A stretch of DNA of 64,000 bases from Oscillospiraceae bacterium. GTDB lineage: Bacteria > Bacillota > Clostridia > Oscillospirales > Oscillospiraceae. Position numbers and translations under genes: made by a program. The notes under the pieces are model-generated. The model saw nothing but the letters and a program-made list of their open reading frames with translations. It searched no databases and was not told the DNA's origin. Every line of letters starts with the position of its first letter. The first letter of the stretch is position 1. Shown in pieces: positions 33,685 to 43,244 of this stretch. Location: positions 1-64,000 of the forward strand of contig JAFQFA010000015.1 of the NCBI GenBank assembly GCA_017398725.1. Reading direction: 5' to 3'.

Positions 33685-35082
33685 TTACTTCAAGGCATCC
33701 AAAAGCTTTATAAATTCTTCCGCAAGGGTCTCTGCTGTGCCGGGTTCAAAATCTGTGACGCAGGCTTCGTAACAATCGATCTCAATACCCTTTTTGCTGG
33801 GAATATAGCCCATGTCGCCCTCGCTGTTGGTAACAATAAAAGTCATGTCGCACTTGGCATTTCCCTTGATGTACATACCTTGGGTGCTAAACATCTCATA
33901 AGGCGCAAAGACAAAACCCAGATTTCCCAGCTTCATGACCCGCAGCTCCATGCTCCGGGTGGGAGGGGCGGAGACTCTGTTCTTCACGGCGTTGGCTTCA
34001 TAGTAACTGGAAAAACCGTTTTCCCGGGCAGCCGCAATGGTTTCCGGTGCGGAGACACCATACTCCCGGGCAACGGCCACCACAGCCTTCGCCTCCATAA
34101 ATTTCTCTACTTTTTCTTTATTGGACTTGCCGGTAAAGGTCACAGTGGAAAGTGCCATTTCGGCGTCTTTCATTTTCACCAGATCCCCCAACGCATCTAC
34201 TGCGTATTTCCCAAGCGCTTCACCATAGGGTCTATACTCGCCCTTTTGGAACCTTCCCTCCCCTTCAATGCTGCTGCGACTGATCTGATCCCCGGCAGCA
34301 CCAATAAAATATGCAGCCAGTACATCGGCATGTTCCTCCACATAGGCTCTGGTAATACCGGGAAAATCTGCAGAAAGCTTTGTCTGAGCAGAACCACCGT
34401 TAAAGGTAGCATGGGCAGGAAAACTCATGAGCAGGATATCCTTTTTATCCTTACGCATAAGTTTGACAAGCTGTAATTCCCCGTCAGCCTCCGTAGAATG
34501 ATCCAGAATCTCTCCGTTTTTAAAATTGCCAAAGTTAGAACCGGCATAGCTGCCGTCGCTAAGCAGATAGTGGCGCACAAAGGCCATGCCTTCGGTCATT
34601 GTGCTTCCATAGTAGACCTCTGTGGCAGCCAGATCGGCAATCGCATCGGTAGCGGCTTGGACGGCTGCCTTAAAGAACAACCCCCGGTATTCCACCACAC
34701 CGTCAAAATCATTGCGAATCGCCGGTGCACTGTGGGTGTGGGTGGCATTCATCAAAATATTTTCCTGTGGCACACCGGTGGCTTTACTGACTGTAGCCTT
34801 AGTCAGATCCACAAAGTTATCCGTAGCTGTAATCAGGTCCATGGAATAAAGCAGAATGGTCTTTTCCTGCTGATGCAGTGCTACACAGGTGATTGAAAGA
34901 TCATCCATTTCACCGGTAGAGTAGCGCTTGGTCCAATCGCCTCCTGCCAGAGGAACAGAGGCTTCCGGCATGATACTGGCTCTGCCAAAGCCTGTTTGTA
35001 AATTTCCGGAGCTTGGGTTACTGCAGGCGAAAAGCCCCAGCCCCAGCGCAATGGTCAGAATAAAAACAAGGATTCGTCTCAT
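33685..35082 (-). CDS. Neutral ceramidase-like lipoprotein
   Basis: Surface lipoprotein of 465 residues; lipobox LFAC at Cys 20, start after AAGGAGAG. The mature part matches the N-terminal fold of neutral/alkaline non-lysosomal ceramidases: GFGRASIMPEASVPLAG, a zinc-binding histidine region NATHTHSAP, FPAHATFNGG and YFIGAAGDQIS. Eukaryotic and Pseudomonas enzymes are about 650-760 residues with a C-terminal domain that is missing here, so hydrolysis of ceramide itself is uncertain; another amide-linked lipid or glycolipid is possible. Confidence 0.82.
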   Translation of the reverse strand: MRRILVFILTIALGLGLFACSNPSSGNLQTGFGRASIMPEASVPLAGGDWTKRYSTGEMDDLSITCVALHQQEKTILLYSMDLITATDNFVDLTKATVSKATGVPQENILMNATHTHSAPAIRNDFDGVVEYRGLFFKAAVQAATDAIADLAATEVYYGSTMTEGMAFVRHYLLSDGSYAGSNFGNFKNGEILDHSTEADGELQLVKLMRKDKKDILLMSFPAHATFNGGSAQTKLSADFPGITRAYVEEHADVLAAYFIGAAGDQISRSSIEGEGRFQKGEYRPYGEALGKYAVDALGDLVKMKDAEMALSTVTFTGKSNKEKVEKFMEAKAVVAVAREYGVSAPETIAAARENGFSSYYEANAVKNRVSAPPTRSMELRVMKLGNLGFVFAPYEMFSTQGMYIKGNAKCDMTFIVTNSEGDMGYIPSKKGIEIDCYEACVTDFEPGTAETLAEEFIKLLDALK

Positions 35083-35167
35083 TCCGTTCTCTCCTTTTAT
35101 ATGTCTTCTTCATTGTATCGTTTTCCATCAAAATTTGCAATCAAAATACCAAATTATCCGGCACAAT

Positions 35168-35339
35168 AAATTTCAATTTATCGAACATCTAAAAACAGCA
35201 GGCTTTCGGTTTCCATGGGACGAAAAGGCACTGCACTTCCTCAAGATAGACCGCTTCTTAAACCGCATAAGGGGTGCGCCGCAGCATCGAAAATGCGCGT
35301 CCCGTGGGTGGAGCGAACAGTGCGATAAATGGGAATTGG
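35168..35339. repeat. Dispersed inverted-repeat element, copy D (divergent interior)
   Basis: Ends AAATTTCAATTTATCGAAC (35168-35186) and GTGCGATAAATGGGAATTGG (35320-35339) match copy A, but the about 133-bp interior has none of the GGGCGGGG arms and instead unrelated sequence with several short dyads. It occupies most of the spacer between the ceramidase-like gene and aspS. Confidence 0.65.
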
Positions 35340-35401
35340 CCCAATTGAACAATAAGAAAGCCGCCGGCTTGGAGATACCAAACCGGCGGCAATATTTTCA
35401 A

Positions 35402-37180
35402 TTACTGCAGGTGGGATTCGTTGATGAGGATATGCACATCGTCCAGCTGCTTCTGGGAAACAGTGGTGGGGGCATCCATCATCAGATCCTGCGCATTCTT
35501 GTTCAGGGGGAAGGTAATGACTTCGCGGATGGACTCCTCGCCGCACAGCAGCATCACAATCCGGTCAATGCCGGGAGCTGCGCCTGCATGGGGAGGTGCA
35601 CCGTAGGTAAAGGCATTGTACATCGCAGGGAACTTTGCCTTCACATTTTCTTCACCCAAGCCAACCATCTGGAAGGCCTTGACCATGATCTCGGGATCGT
35701 GGTTCCGAACAGCACCGGAAGCAGACTCATAGCCGTTGACAACCAGATCGTACTGGTTGGCGTTGATGGCCAACAGCTTCTCGATATCGCCCTCAGCGGC
35801 CTCCAGCGCTTCCTTGCCGCCTACAGGCATAGAGAAGGGGTTATGGCAGAACTCCAACTGACCGGACTCTTCACCCATCTCGTACATGGGGAAGTCCACG
35901 ATCCAGCAGCAGGCGTACTGCTCTTCGTCAAAGTGGCCGGGCAGGCGCTTACCCATCATGGTACGGATCACGCCGGCGGTCTTCTGGGCTGCCAGCTTCT
36001 TGCCGGCGGCCATGCAGACAAAGCTGCCGGGCTTCAGGTTCAGCTTCTCGGTCAGGGCTGCCTTCTGCTCAGCAAGGAACTTAGAAACGCCACCGGTCAG
36101 CTCGCCGTTCTCGTCCACCTTGAACCAGCAAGCCTTGTTGGCAGTCTGCACTTCCACATCGTTTAAGAGCTTATCGATCCACTTACGGCCCTCGGCGAAA
36201 TTGTCCACAGCAACAGCCTTGACAACAGCGTTCTGGAAAGGACCAAACTCGCAGCCGGCAACGGCCTCGGTGATATCCTGCACCTCAAGATCGATACGCA
36301 GATCGGGCTTATCGGAGCCATAGCGCTCCATCGCCTCGTTAAAGGGAATCCGGATAAAGGGATAAGAGGAAACTCTCTTATACTTGCCGTACTTGCAGAA
36401 GATGGGCTGCAGCACTTCTTCCAATGTGGTCAGCACATCGTCCTGCGTAGCAAAAGCCATTTCCATATCCAGCTGATAGAACTCGCCGGGTGTACGGTCC
36501 GCACGGGCATCCTCATCACGGAAGCAAGGTGCGATCTGGAAATAACGGTCAAAACCGGAGGTCATCAACAGCTGCTTAAACTGCTGGGGTGCCTGCGGCA
36601 ATGCGTAGAACTTGCCGGGGTGATTCCGGGCAGGCACCAAGAAGTCACGGGCGCCCTCAGGAGAGGAAGCGGTCAAAATGGGGGTGGTGATCTCCAAGAA
36701 GCCGTGGTCGGTCATGGCTGCGCGGATCGCGGCAACCACTTGGCAGCGCAGGATGATATTCTTCTTCACCGCAGGATTACGCAGATCCAGATAACGGTAC
36801 TTCAGTCTTACATTTTCATCAGCTTCCTTGGACTTGTTGATCTCAAAGGGCAGCTGATTGTGGCGGCATTTGCCCAGCACCTTGATGGCTGTGGGAACCA
36901 CCTCGATCTCACCGGTAGGCTGCTTGGGATTCTTGCTCTCCCGCTCCCGTACCACACCAGTAACCTGCACAGTAGATTCTTTATTGATGCCCTTGACAAG
37001 CTGCATCATTTCAGCGGTCTCTACCACCACCTGTGTGGTGCCGTAATAGTCACGAAGCACCAAGAAGGCAAAGTTGGAGCCAACTTCACGGATATTTTCC
37101 AGCCAACCGGCTAAGGTGACATTCTGACCTGCATCCGCAAGGCGGAGCTGACCGCAATTATGGGTTCTGGATTGCATCAT
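35402..37180 (-). CDS. aspS: Aspartyl-tRNA synthetase
   Basis: Charges tRNA-Asp. The 592-residue product has the bacterial AspRS layout: N-terminal OB fold (VTLAGWLENIREVGSNFAFL), class II motif 2 (CFRDEDARADRTPGEFYQLD), the bacterial GAD insertion domain (about 290-420) and motif 3 (GAAPGIDRIVMLLCG). With asnS nearby there is no need for the transamidation route to Asn-tRNA, though discrimination cannot be judged by eye. Confidence 0.97.
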   Translation of the reverse strand: MMQSRTHNCGQLRLADAGQNVTLAGWLENIREVGSNFAFLVLRDYYGTTQVVVETAEMMQLVKGINKESTVQVTGVVRERESKNPKQPTGEIEVVPTAIKVLGKCRHNQLPFEINKSKEADENVRLKYRYLDLRNPAVKKNIILRCQVVAAIRAAMTDHGFLEITTPILTASSPEGARDFLVPARNHPGKFYALPQAPQQFKQLLMTSGFDRYFQIAPCFRDEDARADRTPGEFYQLDMEMAFATQDDVLTTLEEVLQPIFCKYGKYKRVSSYPFIRIPFNEAMERYGSDKPDLRIDLEVQDITEAVAGCEFGPFQNAVVKAVAVDNFAEGRKWIDKLLNDVEVQTANKACWFKVDENGELTGGVSKFLAEQKAALTEKLNLKPGSFVCMAAGKKLAAQKTAGVIRTMMGKRLPGHFDEEQYACCWIVDFPMYEMGEESGQLEFCHNPFSMPVGGKEALEAAEGDIEKLLAINANQYDLVVNGYESASGAVRNHDPEIMVKAFQMVGLGEENVKAKFPAMYNAFTYGAPPHAGAAPGIDRIVMLLCGEESIREVITFPLNKNAQDLMMDAPTTVSQKQLDDVHILINESHLQ

Positions 37181-37215
37181 AGCTATAATCCCCTTATTCT
37201 AAAAGTTATCGATTT

Positions 37216-37244
37216 ATTCTCTCATAAAATAAGGAAAAAGTCAA
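37216..37244 (-). promoter_or_regulatory. Promoter of aspS
   Basis: TTGACT (37244-37239), 17-bp spacer, GAGAAT (37221-37216) on the minus strand. Confidence 0.6.
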
Positions 37245-37295
37245 TCACTGTTCGTTTTTTTCAAACCCCGATTTCGCCGGCCCGCAACCATAAAT

Positions 37296-37325
37296 ACAGG
37301 GAACGCCAACATCAGCGTTCCCTGT
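37296..37325 (-). terminator. Terminator of the efflux operon
   Basis: ACAGGGAACGC/GCGTTCCCTGT stem with an 8-nt loop, 10 bp past the last gene of the efflux operon. Confidence 0.75.
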
Positions 37326-37334
37326 AATATCGAT

Positions 37335-39392
37335 TTATCTGCCGGGTCGGTTGCCCATACCACCAAAGCCGGCATTACCGGTTTGGGGCGTATTGGAGAT
37401 CTGCGGAGTATCATAGTAGGCATAGTAGACAATCTGGCCTTCCTGCAAGCCGGACAGGATCTGCACCGTTTCGCCGTCAGACACGCCGACCGTCACCTCC
37501 ACCGCACCGGTAAAGGCTTCTTTTTTCTCATTGTAGCCGGTATAGACCAGTGTTTTGCTTCCCTGCTCCACCAAGGCTGCCACCGGCAGTGTCAGTACAT
37601 TCTCCCAAGATTCCAAAGGAATCTCCGCCGTGGCATTCATGCCGGAAAGCATGTTTTCCAGCCGGTCCATGGTCAATGTCACCGCATACTTACTTTGACC
37701 GCCGTCACTTTCGCCGGTATTGCTGATATCCGTGATTCGGGCGGTGCACTTTTCGCCGCCGAGGGCATCTACTTTCACTTGGGCAGACATGCCGGTACGC
37801 AGCTTTGCCACATCCATTTCATCAACCAAAATCTTCAAGGTCACCTGCGTCTGGGGATTTACCTGACCGATTTGGATCACCTGCAGGCCGTACAGTTCAA
37901 AGGCTTCCTGTTGCTGACTGCCACCGCCGGAAGGACGATTGCTGCCGGATGGGCGGTTGTTACCGGACGGGCGGTTGCCGCCGGGGATATTGCCGCCGGG
38001 GGTATTGCCGCCGGGTTGGGAGGGCTGCTGCTCCGGCACATCCTGCGGCGCTTTCTGCACCCGGACGATCCATACCGGCTGCCCCTGCAGATCAAAGGCA
38101 AACAGAAGGATATCTCCGGCTGTCACCGTCAGCGGATCAATCTGCTGCCAGATGTTTTCCACCAGCTCATAGACAGGTACAGCCCCCTCAAAAAGCTGGG
38201 CTTGGGTAAAGGTTTCTTCCGTTAAAAGCACACCGGCAAGATCCATATAATCCGTAACAGGCTGCTCCTGCGGATTGATCAGCAGTGTCCATCCGTTCTG
38301 ACCCACGCCGGTGACCTTACCCACATAATTGACATATTGGGTCTGATCGTCACCATTGGGAGCATTTGCCAAAAGGTCCAGACTGTAGCCGGTATAAGCG
38401 CTTAACAGCTGGGTGCTGTTTTTATCCAGACCGGTCACTGTACCATCGCAGGAAGCACGCAGCTGCCGGGTCTGATACATTTGGAACAAATCCAGCATAA
38501 GCGCTTCATATTCCTGCCGCTGTGCTACCAGCTGATGGTAGGCAGCGGTATTGCCGGTATCTGTCAGCTTCATCAGTGTCTGCCCTACCTTGGCATTACT
38601 GCCTTCCTTTGCGGAAACACTGCTCACTGTACCGGTATAGGCCGTTGCTTTCCACGGGCTGAGAATATACAATTTTCCGCTGCCCAACACTTTTTCTCCG
38701 GCGCTGACCTGCACCGTCTGACCTTCTTCATAGTCTTTATCTGTTACCGTAACGATCATTTCTCCGGCAAGGTTCGATTTGACCTTACCGGTGACGGTCT
38801 TGCCGTTTTCCAACGTCACAGCGACGGATTCCCCGGCGCCGAGGTTACTTTGCACCGTCAGATCCACCGCCATCAGCCCATCCAGACTCAGTACCGCCAA
38901 GGCGCCATGCTCCAGCATCACCGCCTGTACGCTGTCGCCTTTTTTTGCATATACATGTTTCACCGTACCGCCGGAAAGGGCTTTGACCGTTTCTGCGGTA
39001 CTCTTCTTTCCTTCCGTTTGAATGCGCTTGGCTAAATAATCCAAGGTTTGCTGCACCTGTGTAATGGCTTTCATCACGGAAACACGGTCCACAGTGGCAA
39101 CGGCATCGCCCTGTTTGACTGTGTCACCGTTGGAAACCGCATAGCCGGTGATCTTCACCGCCGCAGGCACCGTCAGCAACTGCGGATCCTCCCCGGCCAG
39201 CACGCCGCCGCCGATGATCCGGGATGTCAAGTTACCCAAAGCAACCTTTGCAGTAAGAATGCTGGGTTCCGGACCTTTGGCTTCCGGTTTCTGCTTGGCA
39301 ATCACCGGCATCAGCGCCAGCACGCCAACCAAAACCAGAACACAAGCCGCCGCGATTACCTGCTTTATTCTTTTCTTTTTCGCTTTATCCAT
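37335..39392 (-). CDS. HlyD/MacA-type efflux adaptor, large (adaptor 1)
   Basis: Membrane-anchored periplasmic-adaptor homologue, 685 residues. One N-terminal span (about 10-30), then a biotinyl-lipoyl-like domain (AVSNGDTVKQGDAVATVDRV), repeated beta-barrel segments and a C-terminal domain with SQVKVDALGGE-type strands and AEIPLESWENVLTLPVAAL. A low-complexity insert rich in Gly, Asn, Pro, Arg and Ser (about 465-500; GGNIPGGNRPSGNNRPSG) divides the protein. Start after GGAGGATAACC. Last gene of adaptor 2-ATPase-permease-adaptor 1. Confidence 0.85.
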   Translation of the reverse strand: MDKAKKKRIKQVIAAACVLVLVGVLALMPVIAKQKPEAKGPEPSILTAKVALGNLTSRIIGGGVLAGEDPQLLTVPAAVKITGYAVSNGDTVKQGDAVATVDRVSVMKAITQVQQTLDYLAKRIQTEGKKSTAETVKALSGGTVKHVYAKKGDSVQAVMLEHGALAVLSLDGLMAVDLTVQSNLGAGESVAVTLENGKTVTGKVKSNLAGEMIVTVTDKDYEEGQTVQVSAGEKVLGSGKLYILSPWKATAYTGTVSSVSAKEGSNAKVGQTLMKLTDTGNTAAYHQLVAQRQEYEALMLDLFQMYQTRQLRASCDGTVTGLDKNSTQLLSAYTGYSLDLLANAPNGDDQTQYVNYVGKVTGVGQNGWTLLINPQEQPVTDYMDLAGVLLTEETFTQAQLFEGAVPVYELVENIWQQIDPLTVTAGDILLFAFDLQGQPVWIVRVQKAPQDVPEQQPSQPGGNTPGGNIPGGNRPSGNNRPSGSNRPSGGGSQQQEAFELYGLQVIQIGQVNPQTQVTLKILVDEMDVAKLRTGMSAQVKVDALGGEKCTARITDISNTGESDGGQSKYAVTLTMDRLENMLSGMNATAEIPLESWENVLTLPVAALVEQGSKTLVYTGYNEKKEAFTGAVEVTVGVSDGETVQILSGLQEGQIVYYAYYDTPQISNTPQTGNAGFGGMGNRPGR

Positions 39393-39394
39393 GG

Positions 39395-40579
39395 TTATCC
39401 TCCATAATGCAGCGCATCAATGGGCTTCATTTTAGCCGCTTTATTGGCCGGGTAGAGGCCAAAGACCAAACCGATCACAAAGCAGAACAGCACTGCGATC
39501 AGCACCACGCCGCCATCCAGAGAGAAGGTGATTTCCAAACTGGAAACCACTGTGGTCACCGTCTGCAAAATCGCCCACGAAAGGAAAATTCCCAATGCGC
39601 AGCCCAACATGCAAAGGACCACTGCCTCCATCAAAAACTGGCTCAGAATCGTACCCCGGCTGGCACCGATGGCTTTCCGGATGCCGATCTCACGGGTCCG
39701 TTCCGTAACCGTGACCAGCATAATATTCATAATGCCGATGCCGCCTACCACCAGCGAGATGGCGGCGATACCGCCCAAAAGGATCGTCAGCACCGAAGTG
39801 ATGGAGCTCATGGCGTTTTCCAGCACATCCTGCGTGGACACAGAGAACGCCTCTTCGTCCTCTTCAAAGCGCTCCATCAGCAATTCGGTAATGGCGGTTT
39901 TTGCCATATCCACCGTTCCGCCCTCCGGGGCGCTAACATAAAATCTGGTCACATCCCCCAGTAAACTGTCGGACAGCCGCAGCAAGGAGGTATAGGGCAG
40001 GTAAACCGTCATACCGCCGGAGCTGAGGCTGGTAAGGCTGCCGTCTTCTTCATACAGCACACCCACAATGGTATACTCCACCCCGTCCAGACGCACCGCC
40101 TGACCGATACAATCGGTGTAGCCCATCAATTCTTCCGCTGCTGCGTTATTGAGTACGCAAACATAGCTATGATTCTCTATATCCGCGGTTTTCAGCCAGC
40201 GACCCATTTCCATCTGCAGGCCCTGCAGTGCATACCATGCAGCCGTAGTGCCGTAAAGGGTGACACTGCCGCTTTCCTCCCGACCGTGGGCTGTTGCGGA
40301 ATCCGTCCAGTAAGGAGCCAGCAGCCCCACATCCGTGCGCTCTGACCACTGGTTCAGAAGCGCCGGATCAATCGGGCTTCCCTTATCATCCGAAACAGTA
40401 ACAGACATCATGCTGTTGCCCAAACCGGATACCGCATCCGTTACCGAGGTAGTCGCGCCGTTGACCAAGCTCACCAGCACCACCAACGCCATCACACCGA
40501 TAATGATGCCCAGCATCGTCAGCACCGCCCGAAGCTTATTGGAGCTAATGGACCGCAGAGCCATTTTTAGTGCCATCAT
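39395..40579 (-). CDS. MacB-like ABC transporter permease
   Basis: 394 residues with the MacB/LolCE topology: one N-terminal span (about 18-40), a large extracytoplasmic domain (about 45-265) and three C-terminal spans. The C-terminal FtsX-like domain shows GGIGIMNIMLVTVTERTREI followed by GIRKAIGAS. It overlaps the ATPase gene by 4 bp (ATGA) and stops 2 bp before adaptor 1. Confidence 0.93.
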   Translation of the reverse strand: MMALKMALRSISSNKLRAVLTMLGIIIGVMALVVLVSLVNGATTSVTDAVSGLGNSMMSVTVSDDKGSPIDPALLNQWSERTDVGLLAPYWTDSATAHGREESGSVTLYGTTAAWYALQGLQMEMGRWLKTADIENHSYVCVLNNAAAEELMGYTDCIGQAVRLDGVEYTIVGVLYEEDGSLTSLSSGGMTVYLPYTSLLRLSDSLLGDVTRFYVSAPEGGTVDMAKTAITELLMERFEEDEEAFSVSTQDVLENAMSSITSVLTILLGGIAAISLVVGGIGIMNIMLVTVTERTREIGIRKAIGASRGTILSQFLMEAVVLCMLGCALGIFLSWAILQTVTTVVSSLEITFSLDGGVVLIAVLFCFVIGLVFGLYPANKAAKMKPIDALHYGG

Positions 40580-41247
40580 AACTGCACCTCCGTAATTCTT
40601 CCGTCCAAAATATGCACGGAGCGCTCTGCCTGCTTTGCCACATCGCGATCATGGGTAATGAGCACAATGGTGTTGCCTTGGGCGTGCAGTTCGTGGAAAA
40701 TGTCAATGATCTCCTGACCGGTTTTGGAATCCAGCGCACCGGTAGGCTCATCCGCCAAGATCAGCTTGGGATTGGTGACAATCGCTCTGGCAATGGCCAC
40801 CCGCTGCTGCTGACCGCCGGAAAGCTCTGTGGGCAGATGGTTTGCCCGATTGGTCAAGCCCACCCGTTCCAATGCCGCCGCTACCCGCTGCTGCCGCTCC
40901 GGCCGCTTCACTTTTTGATAGATCAAGGGAAGCTCTACATTTTCCCAAGCGGTAAGCTTAGGGATCAGGTTGAAGCTTTGAAACACGAAACCGATCTTTT
41001 CATTCCGGATAGCTGCCAACTCATTTTCCGAATACGCCTCAATGGGCAGCCCATCCAGACGGTAAGCGCCAGCATCCGCCACATCCAGACAGCCGATAAT
41101 ATTCATAAGGGTGGATTTACCGCTGCCGGAAGGGCCGATGATGCTGACAAATTCTTTGGGATAGATATGCAAGGATGCACGGTCCAGCGCCCGGACCCGC
41201 TCATCGCCCACCAAGTAAACCTTGGAAATATCGTTCATATCGATCAT
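40576..41247 (-). CDS. MacB/LolD-like ABC transporter ATP-binding protein
   Basis: 223 residues with Walker A GPSGSGKST, signature [14 protein letters not shown], Walker B LILADEPTGALD and H-loop LITHDRD. Energises the MacB-like permease. The GAGAGGG ribosome site lies at the end of the adaptor 2 gene 12 bp upstream. Confidence 0.95.
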   Translation of the reverse strand: MIDMNDISKVYLVGDERVRALDRASLHIYPKEFVSIIGPSGSGKSTLMNIIGCLDVADAGAYRLDGLPIEAYSENELAAIRNEKIGFVFQSFNLIPKLTAWENVELPLIYQKVKRPERQQRVAAALERVGLTNRANHLPTELSGGQQQRVAIARAIVTNPKLILADEPTGALDSKTGQEIIDIFHELHAQGNTIVLITHDRDVAKQAERSVHILDGRITEVQL

Positions 41248-41258
41248 GGCATTCCCTC

Positions 41259-43004
41259 TCAGCCGGCATTTGTGCCCCAGCTGGGCCGGTTGCTATTGCC
41301 GGAATTGCCGCTGGGTCGGTTGCTATTGCCAGAATTGCCGCCCCAGTTAGGGCGGTTGCTATTTCCGGAATTGCTGCCGGGTCGGTTACTGCTGCCGGAA
41401 TTGCCGCCGGGGCGCAGATTACCACCCATATTACCGAAGCCACCCATATTACCGAAGCCGCCGAAATTGTTGCTCTGCTGCTTGGTATAATACACAGTAT
41501 CGCCTTCCTGTAAGCCGGACTTGATTTCTACATAAGTACTGTTTTGCAAGCCGACAATCACATCCACACGGCCGCCGTATTCCTGCTTCTGGGCATCGTA
41601 TTGGGTGTATACATATGCGCCATCCCGGGTCAGGTGCAGTGCCTCCACCGGGATCAGCAGTGCGTTATCCACACCTTGGATCCGCACACTGACACTGGCG
41701 GTCATACCGGAAAGCATACCGGAAACTTTGTTCAGCTCCACCACCGCAGTATAACTTCCGGAATCGCCACTGCGGTCGATCTCCGTCAAGGTGCCGGAAA
41801 AAGCAGCTTCGCCTACGGAGCTGACAGTCACATACACTTGCTGCCCCAATTCCAAAGAAAGGATGTCATCTTCATCCACTGTAATGGTCACAGACATCTT
41901 CTCATCGGCAGACAAGGTCACCACCGGCGTTTCACTTTCCGTGCCGTTTTCTGTAAAGTCCACGCTTTGAACGCTGCCGGGCTTGTCTGCCAGCACAGCA
42001 CCGTCATGCCGGATCTTCAAAAGGGCCAGCAATGTTTCTTCTTTTTCGCTGCGCTGACGCAGCAGGGATTCATAATTGGCGCTGTACTGGGTGTCCTTCA
42101 GGGTAAACAGCTTTGTGGATGCTGAAACCTTTTTCCCTTCGGAAACCTTCACCGCGCTGACCGTGCCGGCATAGCCGGTGATCCGCAAGGGTCTGTGGAT
42201 CTCCAGTTTGGCGGTTCCCAGTTCTTTACCCTCAGGGTCCAGCACCTTGACCGCTTCTTGATACTTCGGGCCGTTGTCTGTCACCAAAACAGTGGCAACC
42301 CCGGCAATGACACTTTCCACCTTACCGGTGATCTGATTGCCGTTTGCACGCAGGACGTTCACTTTATCCCCGGCCTGCAGGGCCTGCGTTTCCAATGTAA
42401 AAGACATATAACCATCCAAAGAAAGGATCGCCAAAGCACCTTCTTCGTACATCACATCCGCCACTTTGCTGCCCTTCTTGGCATATACTGCCTTGACTCG
42501 GCCGCTGACGCCGGCTTTCACACTGCTGCCGGCAGCATCCTCTTCCGCATTGCTGATGGCATCATCCAGATCATCGAGTTGCGCTTGCAGATCCGCCATG
42601 GCACTGATCACGGAGGCGATATCCACCGTAGCCAAAACCGTTCCTTTTTCAACGGCCGCGTTTTTCCGCACAAGCACCTCCTTCACCGTTACACCCGCAG
42701 GCACGGTAACCTTTTCCAGATCCACATCTGCCAAAGAGCCGGACCCGGACACAACTGTGCTGACGGTGCCGGTGGTAACCGTATGTGAAAGCACCTGCGC
42801 ACCGGTGCCGCCAAACTGCGCCTTCACCCGGCGCTGCAACATACTCACGCCCACAACGGTCAAAATCGCCACAGCTGTCACCGTGACCGCCACCGTGATT
42901 ATAATTCTCTTTCTTTTGCGCTTTCTGCTTTTATTCAATGCCTCAAACAGGGCATCATCCTGCGCTTCCGGTCCGGTTTGGACTACATGTTCCTGATTCT
43001 CCAT
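41259..43004 (-). CDS. HlyD/MacA-type efflux adaptor with Asn/Gly/Ser-rich tail (adaptor 2)
   Basis: First gene of the efflux operon; start MENQEHVVQTG at 43004 after AAAGGAG, 581 residues. A cytoplasmic N-terminal stretch with a basic patch (NKSRKRKRKR) precedes the span (about 35-58), then lipoyl-like and barrel domains as in adaptor 1. The last about 55 residues repeat the unit N-S-G-N-S-N-R-P four to five times and end at WGTNAG, an unusual glycine/asparagine repeat tail. Two different adaptors for one transporter suggests a heteromeric conduit or two substrates. Confidence 0.85.
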   Translation of the reverse strand: MENQEHVVQTGPEAQDDALFEALNKSRKRKRKRIIITVAVTVTAVAILTVVGVSMLQRRVKAQFGGTGAQVLSHTVTTGTVSTVVSGSGSLADVDLEKVTVPAGVTVKEVLVRKNAAVEKGTVLATVDIASVISAMADLQAQLDDLDDAISNAEEDAAGSSVKAGVSGRVKAVYAKKGSKVADVMYEEGALAILSLDGYMSFTLETQALQAGDKVNVLRANGNQITGKVESVIAGVATVLVTDNGPKYQEAVKVLDPEGKELGTAKLEIHRPLRITGYAGTVSAVKVSEGKKVSASTKLFTLKDTQYSANYESLLRQRSEKEETLLALLKIRHDGAVLADKPGSVQSVDFTENGTESETPVVTLSADEKMSVTITVDEDDILSLELGQQVYVTVSSVGEAAFSGTLTEIDRSGDSGSYTAVVELNKVSGMLSGMTASVSVRIQGVDNALLIPVEALHLTRDGAYVYTQYDAQKQEYGGRVDVIVGLQNSTYVEIKSGLQEGDTVYYTKQQSNNFGGFGNMGGFGNMGGNLRPGGNSGSSNRPGSNSGNSNRPNWGGNSGNSNRPSGNSGNSNRPSWGTNAG

Positions 43005-43210
43005 AGCGTCTCCTTTCATAAATGCCGTTTTCTTGCATTTGCTACGATTATACACCCTGAGCCTTTACTGAAACTGAAGAACCGCTTATATATTTTCCTT
43101 TTTTATGAATTTCTTTTTCCCTTTACTTTGCAGGCATGTATTTGGCAGAATGCACAGTTTTTCCTTTCTGTTTTTTATGCGCTTAACATTTCTTTAATAG
43201 AAGATTCCTT

Positions 43211-43238
43211 GAATCTTGAACTTTATATTGTATAATCA
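43211..43238 (+). promoter_or_regulatory. Orphan plus-strand promoter
   Basis: TTGAAT (43211-43216), 16-bp spacer, TATAAT (43233-43238). No plus-strand gene follows; flanking genes are both on the minus strand. Confidence 0.6.
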
Positions 43239-43244
43239 TTCCAT

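Noticed and set aside
41259..41440. Tandem repeats at the adaptor 2 gene end considered as a CRISPR-like array
   Set aside because: The repeats are in frame, encode the Asn-Gly-Ser-Arg-Pro tail and have no spacer-like unique segments of constant length.
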